From positions 1,067,501-1,131,500 of the forward strand of contig JABMCL010000882.1 of NCBI GenBank assembly GCA_018857735.1: a stretch of 64,000 nt of DNA, read 5' to 3'. Shown here piece after piece: positions 1 through 12,800 of this stretch. The notes beneath the pieces were generated by a model. The model had not been told where the DNA came from and did not search any database. It saw only the letters and a list, made by a program, of their open reading frames with translations. The DNA is from Alviniconcha marisindica (lineage: Eukaryota; Mollusca; Gastropoda; Provannidae). The translations under genes and the position numbers were made by a program. The stretch's first letter is position 1. Each line of letters begins with the position of its first letter.

Positions 1-221
1 GCATCACTTCATCCACTACTGGGCGGTTCAAGCGGGGATGTTAACTCCCTTGACTTTTGCTCGGCATCGCTTAAGTCCCTTGGCTGCGCCGTACTTTCTT
101 CACAAAGATCACAAAGGGCATTCACTCGTGCAAACCAGCTTCACTGAACCGCCCATATATGCCGGCGGCTAAAAAAAAATTAAAACAAAAAAAAATCGTT
201 CTTCACCCCTATCAGTCTGTA

Positions 222-297
<76 letters not shown>
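222..297. repeat. (GT)n microsatellite
   Basis: Uninterrupted GT dinucleotide run of about 76 bp. Confidence 0.95.
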
Positions 298-304
<7 letters not shown>

Positions 305-339
305 TAACATTTTCCGTCTCGATGTACATTATGTGTGTT

Positions 340-420
340 ATACTGTGCTTGTTCGGCGCTTTAGGCCGCAGGGTAGGCGCTTTACAAAATTTCCATTATT
401 ATTATTATTATTATTATTAA
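340..420. mobile_element. SINE-like 3' end with (ATT)n tail
   Basis: ggcgctttaggccgcagggt followed by ggcgctttacaaaatttcc and (ATT)n. Related tails occur at 22335-22378, 26450-26482 and 60836-60890 (aggcgctctgagtgtccatt, then atta repeats), so this is a dispersed family. Confidence 0.55.
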
Positions 421-639
421 ATAAGAGACCGCAGTAGCACGTAAAAGATCCCGGCCATTTTGCCAAAAGTGCAGGTGGCAGGTTACAGCTAAACATACAT
501 GCACCCTACGTGTGATGCGGCTTTGCGTGAAGTGACGCTACAAACTGGTGCAGGGTTTACACTGGTGCACACACAACGTGCGCCGAGACGGCAGCAGTTC
601 CATACGTGTAGCACCAGCCCACACTCCGAGCAGCGCTTT

Positions 640-1075
640 CCGGCACCTTCCTCCAAACTCTGCCAGATTTAGTTACGCCACTGAAGGGGCACTCTTTATC
701 TCCGCGCAGCGGTCAGCGCCCTCCAAAAGGTAATAAGGCTGTGGAAGGAGCCTAGCGCCCAAGCACCCACGTAAACATGAGACGCATCCACCTCGGGTAA
801 AAAAAAGAAGTTCCGTCTCGATTCAAACGATTGTGGTTTGATTTGTGCTGGTGTAAACTTTGTTGGCGGCTATAAACGACACGCCTTGTTTTATTTGAGT
901 TGTTTGTAACAAACTTACTACCGTTTGAGCACCAACAAAAAAAAAACTGCTCGTTAGCTGACAGTTTTCTGGACCCTATGGCGTAACTAAATACGGCAGT
1001 GGTTGAAGGAAGGATGTCGTAAGCCAGTGCTTGGAGTTTGGCACCAGCCATGTAATAACCAAACACCAATGTAAC
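640..1075. repeat. Dispersed repeat, copy 1
   Basis: Shares cagatttagttacgccactg, ctctttatctccgcgcag, ttccgtctcgattcaaacga and gaaggaaggatgtcgtaa with 1870-2290 in the same order and orientation. Minor indels separate them. No coding capacity. It may be a nonautonomous element or a segmental duplication. Confidence 0.8.
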
Positions 1076-1332
1076 CACTTCAGTGGATATTCAAAAACGC
1101 GCCGTGTAAGCTGTACTAACAGTCACTCTTTGAGTCGCATACAAGTAGAGCGCAGTGGGTCTGCTCGGAAGCAGAGAAAAGCGCTGTAGTTGCCACTGTG
1201 AAGCGCTTAGGGCTCATTTCCAGATGAAACGCCTCGTCAACAGTTCATATAAAATAAAGACACAATAGACAATGAAGCAGAATCGGAATATTTGTTGTCC
1301 CAGTACAGGTTTACAAGGAAATATGTCTTACG

Positions 1333-1430
1333 TGCGTGCGCGCGCGCGCGTGTGTGTGTGTGTGTGTGCGCGCGCGCGCGCGCGTGTGTGTGTGCGCGTG
1401 TGTGTGTGTGTGCGCGTGCCTGAGCGTGTT
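1333..1430. repeat. Compound (CG)n/(GT)n microsatellite
   Basis: Alternating purine-pyrimidine tract of CG and GT blocks, the type of sequence that can adopt Z-DNA. Confidence 0.9.
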
Positions 1431-1530
1431 TGTAGTAATTCAGTTGTTGGTTATTTGCAGTTTCCACAGATGGTAAAGGGGGACTTCCGAAAATGTCTCC
1501 AGATAAAAATATAGGTAAGTCTACTCTGTT

Positions 1531-1836
1531 GTGAGCCGGTTTGGCCTAGCGGTAAGCCGTTAGGCTGGTAAGCGGAAGGACCTCGGTTCGATACCGCTTC
1601 GGCTCTCCTTTCTCTTCAAAAAGGTTGTGGTTTGTGGACAATGTCTTGTGACTTTGTCCATCACTTCCTACTGTAACATTAAAATGGCTCTCATAGCTGC
1701 CCATCTTAATGCAGAAGTCATTCTGGTGGTGACAGTGTAACGATAGGTGTATAATCTCCCCTTCCCCCACTTCTCCCTGTCCTTAATAAGCCTTATGGTT
1801 TCTGTGGACGTTAAGCACCATGTTTATTTATTATTT
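1531..1836 (+). mobile_element. tRNA-derived SINE
   Basis: Head gtgagccggtttggcctagc at 1531, B-box-like ggttcgatacc, body, and tail gtggacgttaagcaccatg to about 1836. It is followed directly by gcattatcaggtctgatttt and catcagtgagctcc, a long-form unit of the 5.6-8.85 kb array, although the array is 3.8 kb away. No matching sequence precedes the head here. Confidence 0.85.
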
Positions 1837-1869
1837 GCATTATCAGGTCTGATTTTCATCAGTGAGCTC

Positions 1870-2295
1870 CTTCCTCCATACTTTGCCAGATTTGGTTACG
1901 CCACTGAAGGAGCACTCTTTATCTCCGCGCAGCTGTCCACCGACGCGGTCAGCGCCCACCGAAAGGTTTGGGTTATTAAAGAAAAAGACTGTGGAAGCAA
2001 CCTAGCGCCCAAGCACGCACTTAAACACGAGACACATCCACCCCGGGTTAAAAAAAGAAAAAGTTCCGTCTTGATTCAAACGATTTTGGTTTTATTTGAG
2101 CTGGCGTAAGCAACATGGTCAGTTATGAAACAAACGTCTGATAATTTGAGTTGTTTGTAACAAACTTACTACTGTTTGAGCACCAACAAAAAAACTGCTC
2201 GTTAGCTGACAGTTTTCTAGAACCTATGGCGTAACTAAATACGGCAGTGGTTGAAGGAAGGATGTCGTAAACCAGTGCTTCGAGTTTGCCGCACT
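1870..2295. repeat. Dispersed repeat, copy 2
   Basis: Second copy of the 640-1075 sequence, same orientation. It carries extra sequence (cgacgcggtcagcgccc, atggtcagttatgaaac) and a different 3' edge (cactgggtcacctcaggacg). A SINE lies between the two copies. Confidence 0.8.
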
Positions 2296-3108
2296 GGGTC
2301 ACCTCAGGACGATCAGACTCTCGTCATTAAATATGCACCTTTCAAAACTCTTCTTTTCACCCTTACTCGAGTCAGATCTACAAAATCAACCTCTTTACAA
2401 ATGTAAAAACGTTTCATTGGGATAGGTTTCCAATAAATCCCGCACTCGGTGTTTTCGGACAGGGCGGAAAAATAAAAACAGATGAAAGCTTTGGCTTCAT
2501 TCTTTTGGTTGCAAAATCTTTTGTTAAAAACTGCAGACGGAACAAACTTAAGCCCACATTTGAAGCCTTTGTGAATAATCTGAAATATATTTACGAAGCT
2601 GATCAGCATGTGTAGTTAATGGAAACGACTTATGACACGATAATCAAGAAGTGGACACCATATACTCAGTAACCTAAATTTAGAGACACATTTTACCGTC
2701 ATGTGTGAACTTACGTTCATTTTGTGTTCCGCTGCTCTAAACTGATGCAACCGTCCTGGTTAACTGGACGTGAAAAAAAAAATGAAAAAAAAAAAAAAAA
2801 AGGGAAGAAAAAAACAAGCAAAAACAACAACAACAAAAAACAACATAAAGCTACAGAAAAATAATGACTGACGAAAATTCACACCGAAAAAAAGTCGTTT
2901 GTTTTTCACTGGACCTGAGGGGCCCACGGTAGTTCCTTGAGAGAGAGATTTTGCGGTACTAACTAACCATTTTACGCTGACGAACGCTTATAATCATTAT
3001 TTTGTGGCTGTGAGCATTCGATCTAGAGACAGGACAACTAACCCGGTGCCGCTTGAGGGGTCACAGAAGGACTGAGCGACGTCTTCTCAGTTCCTGCGGA
3101 ACGCTAAC
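2296..3108. other. No gene recognised; A-rich tract inside
   Basis: Mostly unique AT-rich sequence with poly(A)/CAA-rich stretches at 2773-2850. ORFs are short and lack codon bias. It is probably intron of the FAM187-like gene. Confidence 0.5.
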
Positions 3109-3226
3109 ATGGCCAGATTGTCAGATTGCCAGATTGTCAGATTGTCAGATTGCCAGATTGTCAGATTGCCAGATTGTCAGATGGTCAGATTGCCAGATTG
3201 CCAGATTGCCAGATTGTCAGATTGTC
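3109..3226. repeat. 8-9 bp tandem repeat (CAGATTGT/CAGATTGC)
   Basis: About 14 units of cagattgt or cagattgc. Each contains an AG dinucleotide after a short pyrimidine step. Unique sequence follows from 3230. Confidence 0.9.
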
Positions 3227-3372
3227 TGTATACCACCAGCTTTACCCGTATGTTCGTGTGTTATTCATTCGCAGAACTCAGTTTAGTGTTTTGTGTGCGG
3301 ATTGCAACGGGGTCATGGATTTTGGTTTCGTTTTCCTAATGCAGTGATTTGATCTTATAATTCACACTAAAA

Positions 3373-3373
<1 letters not shown>

Positions 3374-3418
<45 letters not shown>

Positions 3419-3501
3419 GTGTGTGTGTGTGTGTGTGTGTTGAGGGCGTGTATGTTATGGTGTGTTATGTGTGTGAGTGCGTGTATGTTATGGTGTGTGT
3501 G

Positions 3502-3545
<44 letters not shown>

Positions 3546-3572
3546 TGTGTGCGTGTGTGTGTGTGTGTGTGT

Positions 3573-3613
<41 letters not shown>

Positions 3614-3614
3614 C
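3374..3614. repeat. (GT)n/(GTGC)n tract abutting acceptor of exon A
   Basis: GT and GTGC repeats of about 240 bp with an internal duplicated segment (gtgtatgttatggtgtg at about 3449 and 3481). The run continues to the exon A acceptor, leaving no polypyrimidine tract. Confidence 0.92.
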
Positions 3615-3616
3615 AG

Positions 3617-3703
3617 AGCATCGCAACATGAAGGTGTTCTCCGAATGGGGTAGCTGGGGACCGTGCAGCGTGTGTGGCGCACCCGGGGAACAACGGAGAA
3701 TAG
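3617..3703 (+). CDS. FAM187-like gene, exon A (TSP1-like segment)
   Basis: The acceptor is a (TG)n run ending in gacag with no pyrimidine tract. The donor is ATAG|gtcagt at 3704. The exon encodes HRNMKVFSEWGSWGPC then SVCGAPGEQRRIG. The WxxW...CxxC pattern is that of a TSP1-like turn. It ends in phase 1 and the split Gly codon is completed by the next exon. The ATG at 3628 is internal, because no signal peptide follows it. Reading on into the intron gives a stop after four codons (GQCG then TAG). Confidence 0.75.
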
Positions 3704-6700
3704 GTCAGTGTGGTTAGCCTGAGCTACAAGGGAAAGTAGGTCAGTGTGATTAGCCTTGAGCTACAGACGGAAAGTAGGTCAGTGTGGTTAGCCTGAGCTA
3801 CAAGGGGAAGGGGTCAGCTGGGCAGTGTGATTAGCCTGAGCTCAACGGAAAACGTCGGGGTTTTTCCCAAGGTTTAGGTTGTCAACAAAACAAAACCAAA
3901 AGGGAATATGACGGTGCTGCTTGGGGCAAAGGAAAGGTCAGTGGTCCCCCCCCATGCCGTTCACGGGATTGAAAGTGTGTAAGGTCAGAGTCACCAGCCA
4001 CGAGGAACAAAAGTGTGCAAGGTCAGTGTCACCAGCCACTGGAACAACATGTGCAAGGTCAGTGCCCCAGCCACGGGATGACGTGTGTAAGGTCAGTGTC
4101 CCCAGCCACGGGATGACTGTGGTTTAAAAAAAGGGGCAAAATGTCCCTGCCACGGGAAAGACGTGTGCAAGGTCAGTGCCACCAGCCACGGGATGACGTG
4201 TGTGAGGTCAGTGTCACCAGCCACGGGATGACGTGTGTGAGGTCAGTGTCACCAGCCACGGGAACGACGTGTGTAAGGTCAGTGTCACCAGTCAAGCAGT
4301 GTCACCAGCCACGGATGACGTGTGTAAGGTCAGTGTCACCAGCCACGGATGACGTGTGTAAGGTCAGTGTCACCAGCCACGGGAACAACGTGTGAAGGTC
4401 AGTGTCACCAGCCACGGGAACGACGTGTGAAGGTCAGTGTCACCAGCCACGGGATGACGTGTGAAGGTCAGTGTCACCAGCCACGGGATGACGTGTGTAA
4501 GGTCAGTGTCACCAGCCACGGGAACAACGTGTGCAAGGTCAGTGTCACCAGCCACGGGAACAACATGTGCAAGGTCAGTGTCCCCAGTCACGGGATGACG
4601 TGTGTAAGGTCAGTGTCCCCAGCCACGGGATGACGTGTTTAAGGTCAGTGTCCCTAGCCACGGGATGACGTGTGTAAGGTCAGTGTCACCAGCTACGGGA
4701 TGACGTATGTAAGGTCAGTGTCACCAGCCACGGGATGACGTGTGTAAGGTCAGTGTCCCCAGCCATGGGTCTAACGTGTGTAAGGTCAGTGTCACCAGCC
4801 ACGGGACGTGTGAAGGTCAGTGTCACCAGCCACGGGATGACGTGTGCAAGGTCAGTGTCACCAGCCACGGGAGACGTTGTAAGGTCAGTGTCACCAGCAC
4901 GGGATGACGTGTGTAGGTCAGTGTCACCAGCCACGGGATGATCGTTGTGAGGTCTGTGTCACCAGCCCTGGGGAGTGTGAATCAGACACCAGCCAGGGAA
5001 AAGTGTGCAAGGTAGTATCCTGATTTTAAACGACGTTTTGTAAGGGGCAGGGGGTCACCAGACAAGATGTGTAAGTCATTTCCCCGGGGAACGACCTGCT
5101 AGGGGTGCAGGCTAGGTCTGATTTGATCTGGTTGTAAAGGGGCAGGTGTGTGCCAAAAGATTCATCCACATCCTAGTCGTGCATTATTTTGTAGGCCCAG
5201 TAATTTGCTTGAGCGTGGGGGTGGCACCAGCAGAATGTGTTCAGCCCAATCCCCGGGGCTTGGTGTCCTCAGGATGCGAGGCTGACATATGAGGGACAAA
5301 GGTGTGTGCATTATCATCTGAGCCGGTTTGGCCCAGCGGTAAGGCGTTAGGCTGGTAAGCAGAGGGACCTCGGTTCGAATCCGCTTCGGCTCTCTTTCCT
5401 CTTGAAAAGTTGTGGTCTGTGGACACGGTCTTGTGACTTTGTCCCTCACAATTAATGAAACGTTAAAATGGCTCTCATCGCTGCCCATCTGAATGCAGGA
5501 GTCATTCTGGTGGTGACGGTGTAGCGATAGGTATACAATCTCCCCTTCCCCCACTTCTCCCCGTCCCTAATAAGCTTTATGATTTCTGTGGACGTTAAGC
5601 ACCATGTTTACTTATTATTTGCATTATCAGGTCTGGTTTTAGTGAGTGAGCTCTGCTCGTACATTGGACAGGTGTGTGCATTATCAGGTCTGGTTTTAGT
5701 GAGTGAGCTCTGCTCGTACATTGGACAGGGGTGTGCATTATCAGGTCTGGTTTTAGTGAGTGAGCTCAGCTCGTTCGATGGCCAGGTGTGTGCATTATCA
5801 GGTCTGGTTTTCATCAGTGAGCTCTGCTCGTACAATGGCCAGGTGTGTGCATTATCAGGTCTGATTTTAGTCGGTGGGCTCTGCTCGTACAATGGCCAGG
5901 TGTGTGCATTATCAGGTCTGTTTTACAGTAGCTCGCTCGTTCAATGGCCAGGTGTGTGCATTATAGGTCTGTTTTAGTCAGTGAGCTCAGCTCGTTCAAT
6001 GGCCAGGTGTGTGCAGTCAGTGAGCTCAGCTCGTTCAATGGCCAGGTGTGTGCATTATCAGGTCTGGATTTTCAGTCAGTGAGCTCAGCTCGTTTAATGG
6101 CCAGGTGTGTGCAGTCAGTGAGCTCAGCTCGTTCAATGGCCAGGTGTGTGCATTATAGGTCTGGTTTTAGTCAGTGAGCTCAGCTCGTTCAATGGCCAGG
6201 TGTGTGCAGTCAGTGAGCTCAGTGTCAATGGCCAGGTGTGTGCATTATCAGGTCTGGTTTTAGTCAGTGAGCTCAGCTCGTTCAGTGGCCAGGTGTGCAT
6301 TATCAGGTCTGGTTTTAGTCAGTGAGCTCAGCTCGTTCAATGGCCAGGTGTGTGCAGTCAGTGAGCTCAGATCGTTCAATGGCCAGGTGTGTGCAGTCAG
6401 TGAGCTCAGCTCGTTCAATGGCCAGGTGTGTGCATTATCAGTGTTCATGGCCAGGTGTGTGCAGTCAGTGAGCTCAGTCGTTCAATGGCCAGGTGTGTGC
6501 ATGTAGTGTTCAGTGAGCTCAGTCGTTCATGGCCAGGTGTGTGCAGTCAGTGAGCTCAGCTCGTTCAATGGCCAGGTGTGTGCAGTCAGTGAGCTCAGCT
6601 CGTTCAATGGCCAGGTGTGTGCAGTTATCAGGTCAATGGTTAGTCAGTGAGCTCAGCTCGTTCAATGGCCAGGTGTGTGCATGTATCAGGTTGGTTAGTC

Positions 6701-9239
6701 AGTGAGTCAGATCGTTCAGATGGCCAGGTGTGTGCAGTCAGTGAGCTCAGCTCGTTCAATGGCCAGGTGTGTGCAGTCAGTGAGCTCAGCTCGTTCAATG
6801 GCCAGGTGTGTGCAGTCAGTGAGCTCAGATCGTTCAATGGCCAGGTGTGTGCAGTCAGTGAGCTCAGCTCGTTCAATGGCCAGGTGTGTGCAGTCAGTGA
6901 GCTCAGATCGTTCAATGGCCAGGTGTGTGCAGTCAGTGAGCTCAGTCGTTCAATGGCCAGGTGTGTGCAGTCAGTGAGCTCAGCTCGTTCAATGGCCAGG
7001 TGTGTGCAGTCAGTGAGCTCAGATCGTTCATGGCCAGGTGTGTGCAGTCAGTGAGCTCAGCTCGTTCAATGGCCAGGTGTGTGCAGTCAGTGAGCTCAGA
7101 TCGTTCAATGGCCAGGTGTGTGCAGTCAGTGAGCTCAGCTCGTTCAATGGCCAGGTGTGTGCAGTCAGTGAGCTCAGATCGTTCAATGGCCAGGTGTGTG
7201 CAGTCAGTGAGCTCAGTCGTTCAATGGCCAGGTGTGTGCATTAGTCGGTTAGTCAGTAGTCAGCTCGTTCAATGGCCAGGTGTGTGCAGTCAGTGAGCTC
7301 TGTCGTTCAATGGCCAGGTGTGTGCAGTCAGTGAGCTCAGACTCGTTCAATGGCCAGGTGTGTGCATTATCAGGTCTGGTTTTAGTCAGTGAGCTCAGCT
7401 CGTTCAATGGCCAGGTGTGTGCAGTCAGTGAGCTCAGATCGTTCAATGGCCAGGTGTGTGCAGTCAGTGAGCTCAGTCTGTTCAATGGCCAGTGTAGTGT
7501 CAGCTCAGTCAGTGAGCTCAGTCGTTTGCATTATCAGGCTCAGGTTGTGTGCAGTCAGTGAGCTCAGTCGTTCAATGGCCAGGTGTGTGCAGTCAGGAGC
7601 TCAGATCGTTCAATGGCCAGGTGTGTGCAGTCAGATGAGCTCAGATCGTTCAATGGCCAGGTGTGTGCATTATCAGGTCTGGTTTTAGTGCAGTGAGCTC
7701 AGCTCGTTCAATGGCCAGGTGTGTGCAGTCAGTGAGCTCAGATCGTTCAATGGCCAGGTGTGTGCATTATCAGGTCTGGTTTTAGTAGTGAGCTCAGCTC
7801 GTTCAATGGCCAGGTGTGTGCAGTCAGTGAGCTCAGCTCGTTCAATGGCCAGGTGTGTGCAGTCAGTGAGCTCAGCTCGTTCAATGGCCAGGTGTGTGCA
7901 GTCAGTGAGCTCAGCTCGTTCAATGGCCAGGTGTGTGCATTATCAGTCGTAGTGAGTGAGCTCAGCTCGTTCAATGGCCAGGTGTGTGCAGTCAGTGAGC
8001 TCAGCTCGTTCAATGGCCAGGTGTGTGCAGTCAGTGAGCTCAGCTCGTTCAATGGCCAGGTGTGTGCAGTCAATGAGCTCCGCTCGTTCAATGGCCAGGT
8101 GTGTGCAGTCAGTGAGCTCAGATCGTTCAATGGCCAGGTGTGTGCATTTCAGTCGGTTTTATAGTGAGCTCAGCTCGTTCAATGGCCAGGTGTGTGCAGT
8201 CAGTGAGCTCAGATCGTTCAATGGCCAGGTGTGTGCAGTCAGTGAGCTCAGCTCGTTCAATGGCCAGGTGTGTGCAGTCAGTGAGCTCAGTCGTTCAATG
8301 GCCAGGTGTGTGCAGTCAGTGAGCTCAGATCGTTCAATGGCCAGGTGTGTGCAGTCAGTGAGCTCAGATCGTTCAATGGCCAGGTGTGTGCATTATCAGG
8401 TCTGGTTTTAGTCAGTGAGTTCAGCTCGTTCAATGGCCAGGTGTGTGCAGTCAGTGAGCTCAGATCGTTCAATGGCCAGGTGTGTGCATCAGTGAGCTCA
8501 GCTGTTAATGGCCAGGTGTGTGCAGTCAGTGAGCTCAGCTCGTTCAATGGCCAGGTGTGTGCAGTCAGTGAGCTCAGCTCGTTCAATGGCCAGGTGTGTG
8601 CAGTCAGTGAGCTCAGCTCGTTCAATGGCCAGGTGTGTGCAGTCTGGTTTTAGTGAGTGAGCTCAGATCGTTCAATGGCCAGGTGTGTGCAGTCAGTGAG
8701 CTCAGCTCGTTCAATGGCCAGGTGTGTGCATTATCAGGTCTGGTTTTAATCAGTGAGCTCTGCTCGTACCGTGGCCGGGTGTGTGTATTGTCAGGTGCGG
8801 TTTTAGTTAGTGAGCTCAGCTCGTTCAATGGCCAGGTGTGTGCACCGTGAAGAAACTGCGGCCCAATGACGAGGCGAAGCCGTGGTTCGTGAACGCCGTG
8901 TTGAACGCCCAGGCCACTGGAGTGCCGTGTCGCTCCACTCTCTTCCACGTGGGCTGGCCCTCGATGAATTACGTCGCCAACTTTCTGTTCAGGCCGGATG
9001 AGGTGCTGAGGAAGTCGTGTAACAAGCCCTGCAGGAAGTTAAGTATGTTTCTCTGTCTGCCTGTCTGTCCCTGTCTCTGTCTGTCTGTCTGTCTCCTCCC
9101 CCCCCCCCTCCCCCACCCTTTTCCCGTCTTTTAATTTCATTTTAATATGATTTGGCCGGAAAAATTACGAGCTTGATTAAAGGAACTGGCCTTCTCAGAT
9201 TCGAATCTGGAAAACACACACATACACGCACGCATGCAC

Positions 9240-9292
<53 letters not shown>

Positions 9293-9309
9293 GCACACGC
9301 ACACATACA

Positions 9310-9373
<64 letters not shown>

Positions 9374-9414
9374 ACGCACACACACGCACGCACGCACGCA
9401 CGCACGCGCGCGCG

Positions 9415-9451
<37 letters not shown>

Positions 9452-9696
9452 CCAACTCTTTCTTGTGGATGTACAAAAACACGGTTAAGTCTTTCAGTGT
9501 TTATGACTTTCAGGCTTCCAAAGAACATTTGGAAAGTCCCTGTCACCCGAAGGTTTGAAAGCGGTATTCAAGGAGGAGAAACTGAAAAGTGAGACTGGTT
9601 TGAACGTATTGCTTCACTTGTTACATCTCTTGTTCGGGTTGTTCTTCCAGCATCTGTTGTTCCTGTCGTGTTTCCTCTCCTTGTTTTGATGGTGTT

Positions 9697-9748
<52 letters not shown>

Positions 9749-9770
9749 GTGTGTGTGTGTGGTGTGTGTG

Positions 9771-9822
<52 letters not shown>

Positions 9823-12800
9823 TTAGAATGGTGTAAATGGTATGAAGTTTAGTTGTATTCAGAACTACTGTTTTGGATATATATGTAGATAGTGGAGAGA
9901 AAAAAAAAACGAGTAATTGCTGAGGCATTATATCTAGGTCCAATCGACCTGAGATTATCTATAAAGAAGGATGACGTGGCGATTGTGAAATTGTTTACGT
10001 GGAGAGAAAAAAAATGCCCACACAAACATGCTTTAACACCAAACAAGATTTTGCAATAAGATCTGTTTGCTTTCTGACAAACTCCTCAGTATTACTGATC
10101 CGCAAGCAAACCAAGCAAACGCATGGCTGTGGATATAAAGATTATTGTGCTCTTTGAAAGAAAAGAAAAAAATGGAGAAAAAAAAAGAGAAAACAAAAAG
10201 CCTCATGACAAATTTGTGTACGTTAATAGTGTATATTTTCATGTTGGTTGTTTTTAACTTGAGTGTGAAATATACGCGCCTAGTGCTTATTTGAGAAAGA
10301 GCGCTCTAAGACCCGACTGATGCTATTACTATTATTATAATTCGGACGCAGTGTAGTTTTCATCGTCATCAGGCAAGTGACGTAATCTTGGTTAGTCTTG
10401 GTATACCGAACTTCTTTGTCTCTTTCTCTCCCCCCCCCCCAACCATCCCCTCCCTCCTCCGCTTCGCCCTGGTTAACTGGGCGCAAAAAAAAACCCAGTT
10501 ACCTACATCCCCCCTTCCTCTCGTCCCCCCGTCCCCCTCGGCGAAGATTAGTAGAAGAGTGGTAATCGGGCCTGCTGTGAAAATATTTTGTTTTGCTTTG
10601 TCTCTTTGCAGAGGAAGCCGCTAAGATTAAAGTCATCAGCGAGACCGCTGGTGCCTCGCTCAAGTTAAAATGTCCCGGGTACGTTGACGTTTGAACAGCT
10701 CAAGTTAACATGTCCCGGGTACGCTGACGTTTGAACAGCTGAAGTTAACATGCCCCGAGTACATTGACGTTTGAACAGCTGAAGTTAACATGTCCCGGGT
10801 ACGTTGACGTTTGAACAGCTCAAGTTAAAATGTCCCGGGTACGTTGACGTTTGAACAGCTGAAGTTAACATGTCCCGAGTACATTGACGTTTGAACAGCT
10901 GAAGTTAACATGTCCCGGGTACGTTGACGTTTGAACAGCTCAAGTTAAAATGTCCCGGGTACGTTGACGTTTGAACAGCTGAAGTTAACATGTCCCGGGT
11001 ACGTTGACGTTTGAACAGCTCAAGTTAACATGTCCCGGGTACGTTGACTTTTGAACAGCTGAAGTTAAAATGTCCCGGGTACGTTGACGTTTGAACAGCT
11101 GAAGTTAACATGTCCCGGGTACGTTGACGTTTGAACAGCTGAAGTTAACATGTCCCGAGTACATTGACGTTTGAACAGCTGAAGTTAACATGTCCCGGGT
11201 ACGTTGACGTTTGAACAGCTCAAGTTAAAATGTCCCGGGTACGTTGACGTTTGAACAGCTGAAGTTAACATGTCCCGGGTACGTTGACGTTTGAACAGCT
11301 CAAGTTAACATGTCCCGGGTACATTGACGTTTGAACAGCTGAAGTTAACATGTCCCGGGTACGTTGACGTTTGAACAGCTCAAGTTAACATGTCCCGGGT
11401 ACGTTGACGTTTGAACAGCTCAAGTTAAAATGTCCCGGGTACGTTGACGTTTGAACAGCTCAAGTTAACATGTCCCGGGTACGTTGACGTTTGAACAGCT
11501 CAAGTTAAAATGTCCCGGGTACGTTGACGTTTGAACAGCTGAAGTTAACATGTCCCGGGTACGTTGACGTTTGAACAGCTGAAGTTAACATGTCCCGGGT
11601 ACGTTGACGTTGAACAGCTCAAGTTAACATGTCCAGGTTACATTGACGTTTGAACAGCTGAAGTTAACATGTCCCGAGTACGTTGACGTTTGAACAGCTC
11701 AAGTTAAAATGTCCCGGGTACGTTGACTTTTGAACAGCTGAAGTTAACATGTCCCGGGTACGTTGACTTTTGAACAGCTGAAGTTAACATGTCCCGGGTA
11801 CGTTGACGTTTGAACAGCTGAAGTTAACATGTCCCGAGTACGTTGACGTTTGAACAGCTGAAGTTAACATGTCCCGAGTACATTGACGTTTGAACAGCTG
11901 AAGTTAACATGTCCCGGGTACGCTGACGTTTGAACAGCTGAAGTTAACATGTCCCGGGTACGCTGACGTTTGAACAGCTGAAGTTAACATGTCCCGGGTA
12001 CGTTGACGTTTGAACAGCTGAAGTTAACATGTCCCGGGTACGTTGACGTTTGAACAGCTGAAGTTAACATGTCCCGGGTACGTGACGTTTGAACAGCTCA
12101 AGTTAACATGTCCCGGGTACGTTGACGTTTGAACAGCTCAAGTTAAAATGTCCCGGGTACGTTGACGTTTGAACAGCTGAAGTTAACATGTCCCGGGTAC
12201 GCTGACGTTTGAACAGCTCAAGTTAACATGTCCCGGGTACGTTGACGTTTGAACAGCTCAAGTTAAATGTCCCGGGTACGTTGACGTTTGAACAGCTGAA
12301 GTTAACATGTCCCGAGTACATTGACGTTTGAACAGCTGAAGTTAACATGTCCCGGGTACGCTGACGTTTGAACAGCTCAAGTTAACATGTCCCGGGTACG
12401 TTGACGTTTGAACAGCTGAAGTTAAAATGTCCCGGGTACGTTGACGTTTGAACAGCTGAAGTTAACATGTCCCGGGTACGTGACGTTTGAACAGCTCAAG
12501 TTAACATGTCCCGGGTACGTTGACGTTTGAACAGCTCAAGTTAAAATGTCCCGGGTACGTTGACGTTTGAACAGCTGAAGTTAACATGTCCCGGGTACGT
12601 TAACGTTTGAACAGCTGAAGTTTACATGTCCCAGCTACGATGACGTTTGAACAGCTGAAGTTAACATGTCCCGGGTACGTTGACGTTTGAACAGCTGAAG
12701 TTAACATGTCCCGGGTACGTTGACGTTTGAACACTGGTGTTTAAACAGCTCAGGTTAACCTGTCCCGCGTACGTTGACGTTTGAACAACGTGAGCTTTAA

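Noticed and set aside
3628..3630. ATG in exon A as start codon of the FAM187-like gene
   Set aside because: No signal peptide follows although the protein has an extracellular Cys/Ig region and TM; the codons upstream are open to a good acceptor.
5320..5395. tRNA gene
   Set aside because: tRNA-like sequence is the 5' head of a SINE repeated at least eight times with body, tail and target-site duplication.
5621..8850. CRISPR-like array
   Set aside because: Eukaryotic context; units are contiguous without unique spacers.
9152..9592. ORFs in (GA)n/(CA)n tracts
   Set aside because: Pure microsatellite translations; same for 16831-17783, 22383-22824, 45650-46286 and 60493-60862.
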